Source of the DNA: Candidatus Jettenia caeni
Lineage (GTDB): Bacteria; Planctomycetota; Brocadiia; Brocadiales; Brocadiaceae
Direction: 5' to 3'
NCBI GenBank assembly: GCA_000296795.1
Contig: BAFH01000002.1
Span: 186,001-250,000 of the forward strand
Length of the DNA: 64,000 bases
Part shown: positions 16,289 to 24,533 of the stretch, one piece after another
Numbering within the stretch: position 1 is the stretch's first letter
Layout of the letters: the number at the start of each line of letters is the position of its first letter
Position numbers and translations under genes: made by a program
The notes under the pieces: model-generated
The model's database searches: none
Told to the model about the DNA's origin: nothing
What the model saw: the letters and a program-made list of their open reading frames with translations, nothing else

Positions 16289-16975
16289 ATGATAAACCAA
16301 ATTACCCGAAACCTAAAAACATTCTTAGTTTTTACCATAATCTTATACCTGTGTAGTAGTACGTATGCCGGAGAAGAGAGAAAGCGTGAGCGTCCTGGTC
16401 ATCTTTTTAGCCCTTTAAAGATACCATTACTTGAAGACGCTGAGCGGGATACATGGCAAAAACCGGAAAAGATATTACATGCCCTGGAAATTGAAAAAGG
16501 ACAGGTCGTTGCAGATGTTGGCGCTGGTTCAGGGTATCTTACGGTAAGATTATCTGAGCGTGTGGGAATAACAGGAACTGTTTATGCTGTTGACGTACAA
16601 CAAGAGATGCTTAATTATATAAGCAAGCGATTACGGGGCACAGGACTAAAAAATGTAATTACCATACTGAGTGACATGGATGATCCTAAACTACCTGCTA
16701 AAGCTTTGGATATTGCTATTTTATTAAGCACTTATCATGAAATAGCACAACCTATTGATTTTATAAAAAAAATTAAGCCGGCCTTAAAACCTAATGGGAA
16801 ATTGGCTGTTCTCGAATTTACTGAAGAAAGTCCCATTGGTCCTCCCTTGCCATTTCGTTTACCTGAAGATATTGTTATACGCGAAATAATGCAAGCTGGT
16901 TTTATATTGTCAGAAAAGCTTACATTTCTTCTGCCTTATCAATACGTTTTGATTTTTACTTCATCCCATGAATAA
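16289..16975 (+). CDS. SAM-dependent class I methyltransferase with a possible signal peptide
   Basis: The 228-residue product starts with a hydrophobic segment (about residues 11-28, ending STYAGEE), suggesting export or membrane anchoring. This is unusual for a SAM enzyme but common in this family of 'methyltransferase-like' proteins. The SAM-binding motif I is VVADVGAGSGYLTVRL (about 66-81), motif II follows at VYAVDVQQEML, and motif IV-like is LDIAILLSTYHE. The substrate is unknown. Its stop overlaps the start of the following Ig-like lipoprotein gene by eight bases, so they form an operon. The ribosome site (GAAGG) lies very close to ATG 16289, making the start moderately sure. Confidence 0.8.
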   Translation: MINQITRNLKTFLVFTIILYLCSSTYAGEERKRERPGHLFSPLKIPLLEDAERDTWQKPEKILHALEIEKGQVVADVGAGSGYLTVRLSERVGITGTVYAVDVQQEMLNYISKRLRGTGLKNVITILSDMDDPKLPAKALDIAILLSTYHEIAQPIDFIKKIKPALKPNGKLAVLEFTEESPIGPPLPFRLPEDIVIREIMQAGFILSEKLTFLLPYQYVLIFTSSHE

Positions 16976-17363
16976 GTTACGCCAAAGGTTATTTAAACAA
17001 AAGGTCTTATTCCTTTCTCTAGCGTGTCTTTGTATCATCCTCACAAACTCCTGTACACAACTTCCCCGTTACAGTGAAGAACTAAATATTATTGTCAGCC
17101 CTCACAAACTCAGTGTCCACTCAGGCTCTGAAGACACCGTATTCGTTAGCTTATTAAACAGGCAGGGAGAACCACTTACCGGTATGAAAATCGAAGCTAC
17201 AAGCACCTCTCCAACTGTGGCTACTGTTACACCAGAGGCATTAACCGATACAGCAGGTAAAGCAACGTTTGCCGTAAAAGGTATTTCTCCGGGTACCACC
17301 AGAATTATCATTTCTGTCAATGGATATAAGGCTGACATGGAAGTCGTTTTTGTAGAACACTGA
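16968..17363 (+). CDS. Lipoprotein with a bacterial Ig-like (Big_1/invasin-type) domain
   Basis: The 131-residue product has an N-terminal hydrophobic signal and a lipobox-like LTNSC (Cys29). One Ig-like beta-sandwich domain follows (about residues 38-130) with the typical phrases GEPLTGMKIEATSTSPTVAT and TDTAGKATFAVKG...GTTRI. Such domains serve adhesion or structural roles on the cell surface. It is translationally coupled to the upstream methyltransferase gene (ATG within its last codons), so the two may act on the same envelope component. The intrinsic terminator at 17423-17451 ends the operon. Confidence 0.82.
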   Translation: MNKLRQRLFKQKVLFLSLACLCIILTNSCTQLPRYSEELNIIVSPHKLSVHSGSEDTVFVSLLNRQGEPLTGMKIEATSTSPTVATVTPEALTDTAGKATFAVKGISPGTTRIIISVNGYKADMEVVFVEH

Positions 17364-17422
17364 AGAAAAAACTACGGTAAGAGGGACTTCTCAAATCAAG
17401 ATTATAGGGCTTCTAAAGAGAA

Positions 17423-17451
17423 CCATCTTGTAATCACAGGATGGCTTTTTT
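17423..17451 (+). terminator. Intrinsic terminator
   Basis: CCATC (17423-17427) pairs with GATGG (17440-17444), followed by C and six T. It lies 60 bases after the Ig-like lipoprotein gene. The remaining 190 bases to the next gene hold nothing recognisable. Confidence 0.75.
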
Positions 17452-17637
17452 CGTTAGTAAGGGGTTTGAAATAGAGTACGCTAATTAGAAGCCCAATTTT
17501 TTTAAAAGGCTAAAAATATCTTTGGAATATTAGTAACAAATAACTTCTTTTTTATATATGTATTCTCTATTTTATTATTTCCATGCATCTCAAATTTATT
17601 TACTATAGAGCAATAACCGTACTTTACTACGAAGTTC

Positions 17638-18126
17638 TTAATACCATAAATCTTGTTTTACCTTAGTATTCCCACGCTCCTCAATAGTTTTAATCAGCTT
17701 TTCTTTTGTCGTCCATCCACGGTAAAATACAACCTTTATCGTACTCGTATCGACACCTACGTCGGAATTACATACTCCAAAAACCCCTAAAAGATATGCC
17801 CGTACATCATGCGCCTCTACCTCAACCATACCTTCTGTTTCAAAAATAATGGTATCCGTAAGAATATGTGCTTTAAATCCATTATCTTCCAGTGTCTTAA
17901 CTATTTTTCTGGCAAATCTGATCCAGCCCTCGTAATAGTTAATAGCAACTTCCCTTGTATCAAGGGCAATATCTTTGGTCGTAACTCCTGGAAGTTCATC
18001 CAATACCTGTCTCAATCTTTCTGCATCTGATATACTGGTGAGATTATCAATTCTAAAAGCAAGATTGTCCGGCAGTGAGGTATGAAAGCCCGCATCATGA
18101 ACGACCTTTATAATTTGTTCTTCCGT
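17638..18126 (-). pseudogene. 5'-truncated gene with HMA-like domains that lack metal-binding cysteines
   Basis: The frame is open from a stop at 18127-18129 to 17638, with family-like sequence beginning immediately after that stop (EEQIIKVVHDAGF). The original N-terminus is therefore missing, and the first usable start is a TTG at 18015. Two or three ferredoxin-like beta-alpha-beta-beta-alpha-beta units of the heavy-metal-associated type are visible (FRIDNLTSISDAE..., IIFETEGMVEVEAHD...). The usual GMxCxxC is replaced by residues without cysteine, so copper or mercury binding of the classical kind is excluded. It sits directly after the terminator of the upstream cytochrome gene, leaving no room for its own promoter. 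It is a remnant, or less likely a short gene from TTG 18015. Confidence 0.6.
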
Positions 18127-18156
18127 TTAAAAATATATTTTGAAAGCCTTCCAGAG

Positions 18157-18192
18157 AAAACGAATGGCCCGTTAGAACGGGCCATTCGTTTT
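18157..18192. terminator. Strong intrinsic terminator of the hydrazine-synthase-gamma-like gene
   Basis: AAAACGAATGGCCCGTT (18157-18173) pairs almost perfectly with ACGGGCCATTCGTTTT (18177-18192), with a 3-base loop. The stem's own A/T ends give a U-run on either strand. It directly follows the cytochrome stop on the minus strand. Confidence 0.93.
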
Positions 18193-18198
18193 AAAACA

Positions 18199-19224
18199 TT
18201 ATAAAGCCTTCATGAATTCGACTAAATCTTCCAACTCCTGTTGACTCAGATGCGATGTCCTGCCGTGCATATCCTTCTCATTTACGCTATTGTTGATCGT
18301 ATCCATCAACGTCCTTGCACTCCCATCATGGAAATAAGTCCCTGATGCATAAATGTCCCTCAAGGTCGGCGTATCAAACTCCTTTACCAGGTCTAACCCT
18401 ATGATCGGTGTATCACTCTCTTCTCCATAGGGATCCTCACCAGCCTCCAATGCCTTCATGTTAAATACCTTACCCGGTGTTGACCTGAACCCCTTTACTC
18501 CTACCCTGCCGGTTCCTACATCATGCGTCTGTGCATCACTATAGAGCGCCTTCGGATCGCTTGACTCACCAGGATGACATTCCACACATCCTACCTTCGG
18601 ATCATTAAACAGCTTCTCACCCCTCTTCTGCGCCTCGGTCAAACTACCATCCGCATTCCTGAACGGACTTCCCGTAAACTCCAGTGACCGAATGTAACAG
18701 ATCAATGACTCTAATCTCTCCGGTGAAAAGTTCTCGCTCCTGAACACAAATCCAGGGTCTCTGCCGCATACCCTGTCGAGTGAGCTTGTTGCCCCTACGA
18801 TCTCATCCGGATGCCCCGTAAATCCCTCATGTCTGAAGGGTGGTAAATATCTACCGCCACGGATATACTTTACATTCTTCCAGCTTCCCCAGCCTTCATC
18901 TCCTAAATCCCAGATGAGTCCGGTTGTCTGACCTCTTTCGTAATGACAACTCGCACATGCATACTCTCCTTGTAACGCCCATGAGGCATCGTTAAACAGG
19001 AACTGGCCGTACCTGACCAATTCACTCTTATAGGGTGAGTGCTTTACCCGATAATGCACCTCAGGCACCGTTAATGGCTCACCTCTGGGAAGCGGCTCCC
19101 ATTCAGGCCCTGTCTGTATCGTTGCTATTACCTGTGGCGTCCCCGCCATTATCTCACCGGCTGTTACTACCCCGGTTATCCCAAGGACTGCAACTAAGCC
19201 GATCTTTACTGTTTTCGTAAACAT
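18199..19224 (-). CDS. Diheme MauG/CcP-family cytochrome c, probable hydrazine synthase gamma subunit
   Basis: The 341-residue exported protein has a signal peptide (about 1-22) and two heme sites, CASCH (90-94) and CVECH (213-217), the layout of MauG/cytochrome c peroxidases. Extra Cys153 and Cys176, FHDG (His299) and MHG (His320) fit my recollection of the hydrazine synthase gamma chain, in which an added Cys is bonded to a heme. The opening GPEWEPLPRGEPLTVPEVHY and GLDLVKEFDTPTLRD are consistent with it. Codon use (AAG over AAA, GAG over GAA, more G+C than neighbours) and a near-perfect AAGGAGG ribosome site suggest very high expression. Hydrazine synthase joins NO and ammonium to hydrazine. 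No alpha or beta subunit gene is in the window. A general diheme peroxidase is the alternative. Confidence 0.65.
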   Translation of the reverse strand: MFTKTVKIGLVAVLGITGVVTAGEIMAGTPQVIATIQTGPEWEPLPRGEPLTVPEVHYRVKHSPYKSELVRYGQFLFNDASWALQGEYACASCHYERGQTTGLIWDLGDEGWGSWKNVKYIRGGRYLPPFRHEGFTGHPDEIVGATSSLDRVCGRDPGFVFRSENFSPERLESLICYIRSLEFTGSPFRNADGSLTEAQKRGEKLFNDPKVGCVECHPGESSDPKALYSDAQTHDVGTGRVGVKGFRSTPGKVFNMKALEAGEDPYGEESDTPIIGLDLVKEFDTPTLRDIYASGTYFHDGSARTLMDTINNSVNEKDMHGRTSHLSQQELEDLVEFMKAL

Positions 19225-19259
19225 ACTGAGCCTCCTTAAGCAATGTAAAAATTCCAAAA

Positions 19260-19345
19260 TTAACAATTAACTAACCATAAAAAATCCAGACTACTCTCTT
19301 CTTCTATATCTTCATGTAAATATCTTTCCAGAATCACCTCCTTTT
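19260..19345 (-). promoter_or_regulatory. Leader of the cytochrome gene with an extra consensus ribosome site and a mini-ORF
   Basis: On the minus strand AAAAGGAGGTGAT (19345-19333) is a full-length match to the anti-Shine-Dalgarno end of 16S rRNA, about 110 bases before the real start at 19224. A GTG inside it could open a 25-codon frame that ends at 19260, though the spacing is poor. It may be a ribosome standby site or mRNA stabiliser for a highly expressed gene. The rest of 19346-19765 has a palindromic repeat (19381-19459) and otherwise no gene. Confidence 0.35.
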
Positions 19346-19380
19346 ATTTATAATAATTTACAAAAATAACTTTGCCGTTA

Positions 19381-19459
19381 TTGTCATCCCAGACATAGCA
19401 AGTAATTACACTGAATTGCGCTACGCTTTTATTGCCAGCATACGTACTGGTAATGACAA
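19381..19459. repeat. Palindromic REP-like element
   Basis: TTGTCATCCCAG (19381-19392) faces CTGGTAATGACAA (about 19447-19459) in inverted orientation, about 55 bases apart. It resembles in form, but not in sequence, the GTCATTCCCGAAT palindromes at 11728 and 44176. Confidence 0.5.
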
Positions 19460-19765
19460 ATATTAAAGAAGCGGGAAAACCAATAGGTTAAAATGTATAA
19501 ATTTTAAGAGTATCTACTTAAGAATTCCGCACTTACCTTAGTTATAAGAAATAGTAAGCAATGGAAATGCCAAGATATATCAACTCAAATAATATAAACG
19601 TAAATATCATTAAAAAAAGAACTTAGATATGTTTAAAATTTTCTTTACGAAAAATTGAAAATTTTACATTTGACGATGATAAGTCTGATAGGGGGTTATC
19701 GGATGAATTAATTTTGTATTAAACCTTGTAATTATTACACTTAGGACAATGCCTAAATATGGGCA

Positions 19766-21172
19766 TTATTGCGCCCATTCGCTGGCAGATAAGCAGAGTT
19801 TTGTTATATTGTATTTTGCAAGCTTGTTTTGAAGTGTTGTGCGAGGTATACGCAATATCTCAGACATACGCACCTGGTTACCCTGTGTCTTTTGGTATGC
19901 CCAGATGAGAAGTTTTTTTTCTGCCTCACCGAGGGTTTCTTGTAAATCAATAGAATCAATCGTGGAAAGTTCGATAGGAAATATGCCAGAGGGTGCATTT
20001 CCCTCCACTACATTTATGGGAAGATTTTTCGGTATAATGGTACGAGAAGAACAAAATGCCACGGCATGTTCAATAACGTTTTCTAATTCCCGGATATTCC
20101 CAGGCCAATTATATAATAACAGTAAATTGAGCGCCTCTTGTGATATTGATTGAACATCAACACGTTGCCGTATGGCATATTTTTTCATAAAATAATTTAC
20201 GAGGAGAGGTATATCGTCTTTTCTTTCCCTCAGTGGCGAAAGATGAATAGTAACTACATTAAGCCGGTAATACAGGTCTTCTCGAAACTGACCTTTCTGT
20301 ACCAATTTCTTCAGTTCCTTTTTTGTTGCACAGATGACACGGACGTCGACAGGGATAGTCTCTTCTCCTCCAACACGCTCAAACTCCCGTTCCTGGAGTA
20401 CCCTGAGTAGTTTGACCTGCATTTCTAAGGGAATATCATCCACATCATCGAGAAATATAGTGCCTCCATCAGCTAATTCAAAACGTCCACGCCTTGTTTT
20501 TATTGCCCCTGTAAAAGAGCCTTTCTCATGTCCAAAGAGTTCACTCTCCAGAATTTCTCTATTTAAGGCAGCGCAACTCAGTTTTACAAAAGGCATATCG
20601 CATCGATTACTATTGTAATGGACTGCGCCGGCTATTAGTTCTTTTCCGGTACCACTTTCGCCCTGGATAAGTATCGTAGTATCACGATTAGATACGGTAC
20701 TGATAATCTCAAACACCTGTTTCATAGCCTCGCTTTTTCCTATAATATTGTCGTACCCATACTGGCTAAGAACTTGTTGCTTCAACAGGGTATTTTCTGC
20801 AATCATATTTTTGTGCCTAAGCGCCTTCTGGAGTTTGATAATTAATTCTTCCAGGGAAAATGGCTTGGTGACATAATCGTATGCCCCTTCTTTCATAGCT
20901 ATAACAGCATTTTCAATGGAACCATAAGCAGTCATAAGGATGACAACAATATCCGGATATGCTTTTTTTACTTCTCTCAGGAAATCTATACCATCCATCT
21001 TAGGTAAGCGTAAATCGGTTATTACTGCATCGAAGCTTGTGGATTGCAATATTTTAAGACCTTCAATAGCATTTGGTAGAGAAGTAACCTTATATCCCTC
21101 TTTCACCAACTTATCTTCAAGGGAAATACGTATAAGTTTTTCATCATCAACTACGAGCACTCTACTCTTCAT
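19766..21172 (-). CDS. NtrC-family sigma54-dependent response regulator
   Basis: The 468-residue regulator has three domains. The receiver (about 1-120) carries phosphoacceptor Asp53 (ITDLRLPKMDG) and Lys102-type KPF. The AAA+ sigma54 activation domain (about 140-370) has Walker A GESGTGKE, Walker B GTIFLDDVDDIP and the loop GSFTGA, where Ala to Ser varies the canonical GAFTGA that touches sigma54. The C-terminal Fis-type helix-turn-helix (about 425-465) reads GNQVRMSEILRIPRTTLQNKL. It is encoded 13 bases after its kinase partner and is co-transcribed. Target promoters would be sigma54-dependent; a candidate lies at 25547-25561 upstream of the nearby secreted-protein pair. The signal is unknown. 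Confidence 0.94.
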   Translation of the reverse strand: MKSRVLVVDDEKLIRISLEDKLVKEGYKVTSLPNAIEGLKILQSTSFDAVITDLRLPKMDGIDFLREVKKAYPDIVVILMTAYGSIENAVIAMKEGAYDYVTKPFSLEELIIKLQKALRHKNMIAENTLLKQQVLSQYGYDNIIGKSEAMKQVFEIISTVSNRDTTILIQGESGTGKELIAGAVHYNSNRCDMPFVKLSCAALNREILESELFGHEKGSFTGAIKTRRGRFELADGGTIFLDDVDDIPLEMQVKLLRVLQEREFERVGGEETIPVDVRVICATKKELKKLVQKGQFREDLYYRLNVVTIHLSPLRERKDDIPLLVNYFMKKYAIRQRVDVQSISQEALNLLLLYNWPGNIRELENVIEHAVAFCSSRTIIPKNLPINVVEGNAPSGIFPIELSTIDSIDLQETLGEAEKKLLIWAYQKTQGNQVRMSEILRIPRTTLQNKLAKYNITKLCLSASEWAQ

Positions 21173-21185
21173 AATAGATGTACCA

Positions 21186-23135
21186 CTATTCTTCTTTAAA
21201 GCAAGGGAGGCATAGTATAAACGTGGTTCCTTTATCTACCTTACTTTCAACATGGATTTCTCCACAATGATCTTCTATAATTCTTTTTGAAACAGCTAAT
21301 CCCATGCCCAGCCCCTTTTCACCCTCTTTATTCTTTGTAGTAAAAAACGGTTCGAATATCTTATTCGTAATCTCATCCTGGATACCACATCCAGTATCAA
21401 TAATGTAAACCGTAACACATGCTGTATGTTTTTTGCAAATATCGGTCTTTATCGTAAGTGTTCCTCCGTTTGGCATACTCTCAATAGCGTTAACCATGAT
21501 ATTAATAAATACCTGAGAGATATGGTCAGCGTCTACATAAGAAAAAGGAAGAGATTCATTCAATTCTCTCTGAATAAAGATATGATCAGGCTCAATTCTA
21601 TGCTCTATAAACTCAATAGAACTCTTCATGATTGTATTAATGTTATTTTTGGATACACAAAGAGTATACGGCCTGGAAAAAGTTAAAAGCCGCTTTACTA
21701 TTATCTCAACTCGTTTCAGTCCTTCCAGCATGAGAGCGGAATATTTTTTTGTCTGGAAGATATTTTCAGGCTCATTTCCCAGCATACTGGCAAAATTTTG
21801 TAAACCTCCCAATGGATTATTGATCTCATGAGCTACATCAGCCGCAAGCTCACCTACAGCCGCAAGGCGCTCTGCGCGTAATAATTGCGCCGTCCGGTCT
21901 TCCACCTTTTGCTCAAGATTTGAATATGATTCCTTTAACTTCACTGCCATTTGATTAAATTCCCGGGCAAGAAGACCAACTTCATTCTGGGAGATAATTG
22001 ATATGCGATGATTAAGATTTCCGGCAGCAATAGCTTTTGCCCCTTCTGCTAATTGCAGTATAGGCTTTGTGATTCGGTTGGTAAGTGAGATACCAATAGC
22101 AACAACTACTGTAATACAAATCACCATCAGAGCAATAACACGGGTCTTTAGTTTTTCAACCGGAGCAAATGCCTCTGTTATATCCTGTTTTGCCACGAGT
22201 CCCCATTTGAGAATGGGAATATGCCGATAGGCAGAAAGCACTTTGGTATTCCTATAATCCATAGATTCCTTTATCCCCTCTTTACCATCAGAACTTAATA
22301 CCGATGGGATATCTGAAGTAGAATGGATAGCGCTCGTGAATTTCAGGGCTGCTCCTTGCTTATGACGAAGATCATTTAAATAAACGATGTCTTCCCCGCT
22401 CCTCCTTACCAGGAGCGTTTCTCCCGTATCTCCCATTCCAGGCCAGTTACGAATCAGTGGTTCAATACTATTTTTGACGTTAACATCAAGCAATATGATA
22501 CCAATGATAATATCACTGCTCTCAAGGGTAACAGTATCCGTCATACATACAGGGCAAAAATACGTCATATAATTTTGTCCGGTAAGCTCAGAGGTGTAAA
22601 TATCCTTTACTGCTACATCTTTTTTTTGAAGGATATCAATATAGTCGTCGAATGAATGCAGAGTTTTGCCAATGATATTGGGATATGTTGAGATGACAAC
22701 CTCTCCATTAGCACCATCGATAATAGAAATAATATTATAATGTTTGTAAAATTGTTTCAGGATATGAAGATTATCTAAAATTCTTATGTAATTTATCCGG
22801 CCTGCCTCTGAACTTATCAGTTGTTCAACACTTTCAAATCTTCGCCTTTGTTGTAAAAGACTGGTTGCCGCAGCAGCAAGCACTTTATTGCGGGCAATTA
22901 TCGAAGTATCTGTCAATCGCTCTTCTAGCCAACTGCTCAACTCATTCTTTTTTAAATCAGCAATAGAGGTAAGCTGTTCAACGACTCTTTGTTCTATAGC
23001 ACTCTTGCCACTGTAATATTCCATAATACAAACCACCAACAATGGCACAGTAGTCAGGAAACAAATGCAGCAAATAAGCTGTACTTTAATACTCTTGAAG
23101 ATATTTTTATAATAGTTCATAGCATGACTATCCAT
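21186..23135 (-). CDS. Membrane sensor histidine kinase (Cache/HAMP type)
   Basis: The 649-residue kinase has one membrane helix near the N-terminus (about 17-38). An extracytoplasmic Cache-like sensor (about 40-320; VISTYPNIIGKTLHSFDDY) follows, then a second helix (about 335-358), HAMP (about 360-412) and a short coiled coil. The HisKA domain has the H box ELAADVAHEINNPLGG (His436). The HATPase domain shows VFINIMVNAIESMPNGG, IDTGCGI and GLGMGLAVSKRIIEDH. It autophosphorylates and passes the phosphate to the downstream NtrC-like regulator. The promoter probably lies in 23136-23504, where no gene is seen. The ligand is unknown; Cache domains usually bind small metabolites. Confidence 0.94.
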   Translation of the reverse strand: MDSHAMNYYKNIFKSIKVQLICCICFLTTVPLLVVCIMEYYSGKSAIEQRVVEQLTSIADLKKNELSSWLEERLTDTSIIARNKVLAAAATSLLQQRRRFESVEQLISSEAGRINYIRILDNLHILKQFYKHYNIISIIDGANGEVVISTYPNIIGKTLHSFDDYIDILQKKDVAVKDIYTSELTGQNYMTYFCPVCMTDTVTLESSDIIIGIILLDVNVKNSIEPLIRNWPGMGDTGETLLVRRSGEDIVYLNDLRHKQGAALKFTSAIHSTSDIPSVLSSDGKEGIKESMDYRNTKVLSAYRHIPILKWGLVAKQDITEAFAPVEKLKTRVIALMVICITVVVAIGISLTNRITKPILQLAEGAKAIAAGNLNHRISIISQNEVGLLAREFNQMAVKLKESYSNLEQKVEDRTAQLLRAERLAAVGELAADVAHEINNPLGGLQNFASMLGNEPENIFQTKKYSALMLEGLKRVEIIVKRLLTFSRPYTLCVSKNNINTIMKSSIEFIEHRIEPDHIFIQRELNESLPFSYVDADHISQVFINIMVNAIESMPNGGTLTIKTDICKKHTACVTVYIIDTGCGIQDEITNKIFEPFFTTKNKEGEKGLGMGLAVSKRIIEDHCGEIHVESKVDKGTTFILCLPCFKEE

Positions 23136-23378
23136 ACGTGCTATTATGAATAATTCTTATAAAAAATATATTTTTAGGAGATATAACCTGTTTTTAATAA
23201 TAACAAAATCACTCATTATCTTTCAAGTTTCACTCATATGATCTTATAGAGAATCCTTATCCCCTGGAGAAGCAAGTAGTTCATCCTTATTTATAATCTT
23301 CATAAAGATAGAGGAAAAGAAGGAGATATTTAAAGGAAGTTCCGGAAAGAAATAGAATTGATATACAGAAAAGGAAAA

Positions 23379-23405
23379 GGGGCCACTGTCATTTTTTGTG
23401 ACCCC
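23379..23405 (-). terminator. Terminator of the secreted-protein pair
   Basis: GGGGCCAC (23379-23386) pairs with GTGACCCC (23398-23405) with one mismatch. On the minus strand it is followed by TTTTCCTTTT. It lies 100 bases after the stop at 23505. The rest of 23136-23504 shows no gene. Confidence 0.65.
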
Positions 23406-23504
23406 ATTTCTTATCGTTTTACTGATTGTTTAATCTCTTATACTTCTTTGAAAGACTTGAAGAATCTATGTATCTGCAGTCTTAGCATAATAAAGTCATT
23501 AGGC

Positions 23505-24488
23505 TTATTTTTCTAATACAAACGCCACAGGAATAAGGCAATCTGCCGTAACGCGTATATCGGTATCTGGCGATGTATATACGACAACAGAAGATGTGCC
23601 GCTCAATGTTACCGGATGTGTATGGACATCCCAGAGCTGAGGTAATGGCAAACCTGTACTCCCATCCCAATCACTGGTAACAAGAGGCGGACCGGCTATC
23701 TGTGTACCGTTAAAGGTCGTTTTTTCATTGGATAAATTAAATTCATTTTCATGTGGTTTGAGATAACCCCCTCGTTGCCCATCAGCCCCACACATGGTAA
23801 AAAGTCCACTACCGGATAAGGCTGGATGGGTGAAAGTAAATGTCCCGGTATGATCAAACTTCGAATCATTAAGCGCATCATAGATACGTACCTGTTTGCC
23901 AGTGGTAGACTCATCACTATATACGGCAATAAGCGTTGCGCCTTTAAGCATTCTTGCGCCAATAACATCTGCAGATATTAAATCTCGGCCTTTCGTTGTT
24001 GTTGTTCCATTAAAGTTAATAACAACCTTATAGTCTATATTGGGATTATTTGCCGGTATGAATGGAGTTACATTTGCCCTATAGGTGTGATTTCCAATGA
24101 ACTGCCAGCATGTGTCACTATTATCAGCTCTTTTGGTGCCATTTACACGATTACCATTAAATACTACTACGGATCCAAGGCCTGTTGCGTTAGTATCCGA
24201 AAAATTCCAGTAAAGAAAAGCCCTCACGATAGTGCTACCATTTGGAACTCCTCTTAAAGAAATCCAGCCTGAGGTTTTATCTGCCAACGCTATTCCATTT
24301 GCAACATGACTGGCATTAGAAATGGTAACACTTGGAGCAATTGTTTTTTCATTAGGAAGTTTTGGCTCAAGGGCTAAAGATAGTACTCCTGTATCTGTCG
24401 CGCCATTAGCGGCAAAAATTACTTTGTTTTGTGAAATCAGCATAATACCTATCAAGGCAAAAGCAGATAAGATTAATTTCTTCCTCAC
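23505..24488 (-). CDS. Secreted beta-rich protein of unknown function (paralogue 1; DUF3344-like)
   Basis: The 327-residue protein has a clear signal peptide (about 1-26, ending VIFAANG). The mature part is rich in Gly, Ser, Thr and Asn and looks all-beta. It has recurring phrases VRAFLYWNFSDTNATGLGSVVVFNG, TYRANVTPFIPANNPN, GATLIAVYSDEST and LSGSGLFTMCGADGQRGG. These resemble DUF3344/surface-layer-associated domains, but I would not assign a function. It is about two-thirds identical to the gene upstream (24534-25478), with an insertion after the signal peptide (LSLALEPKLPNEKTIAPS) and differences in the middle. A GGAGGGGAAAT ribosome site precedes the start. Both genes are flanked by two sigma54-type two-component systems, suggesting regulated envelope proteins. 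Confidence 0.7.
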   Translation of the reverse strand: MRKKLILSAFALIGIMLISQNKVIFAANGATDTGVLSLALEPKLPNEKTIAPSVTISNASHVANGIALADKTSGWISLRGVPNGSTIVRAFLYWNFSDTNATGLGSVVVFNGNRVNGTKRADNSDTCWQFIGNHTYRANVTPFIPANNPNIDYKVVINFNGTTTTKGRDLISADVIGARMLKGATLIAVYSDESTTGKQVRIYDALNDSKFDHTGTFTFTHPALSGSGLFTMCGADGQRGGYLKPHENEFNLSNEKTTFNGTQIAGPPLVTSDWDGSTGLPLPQLWDVHTHPVTLSGTSSVVVYTSPDTDIRVTADCLIPVAFVLEK

Positions 24489-24533
24489 TATTTCCCCTCC
24501 TTTAGAGACTTAAGCACTTAGATTAAAGTAAAT

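Noticed and set aside
19333-19345. ATCACCTCCTTTT considered as the 3' end of a 16S rRNA fragment
   Set aside because: No 16S sequence lies before it; only the anti-Shine-Dalgarno-like 13 bases match, better read as a ribosome site on the minus strand.
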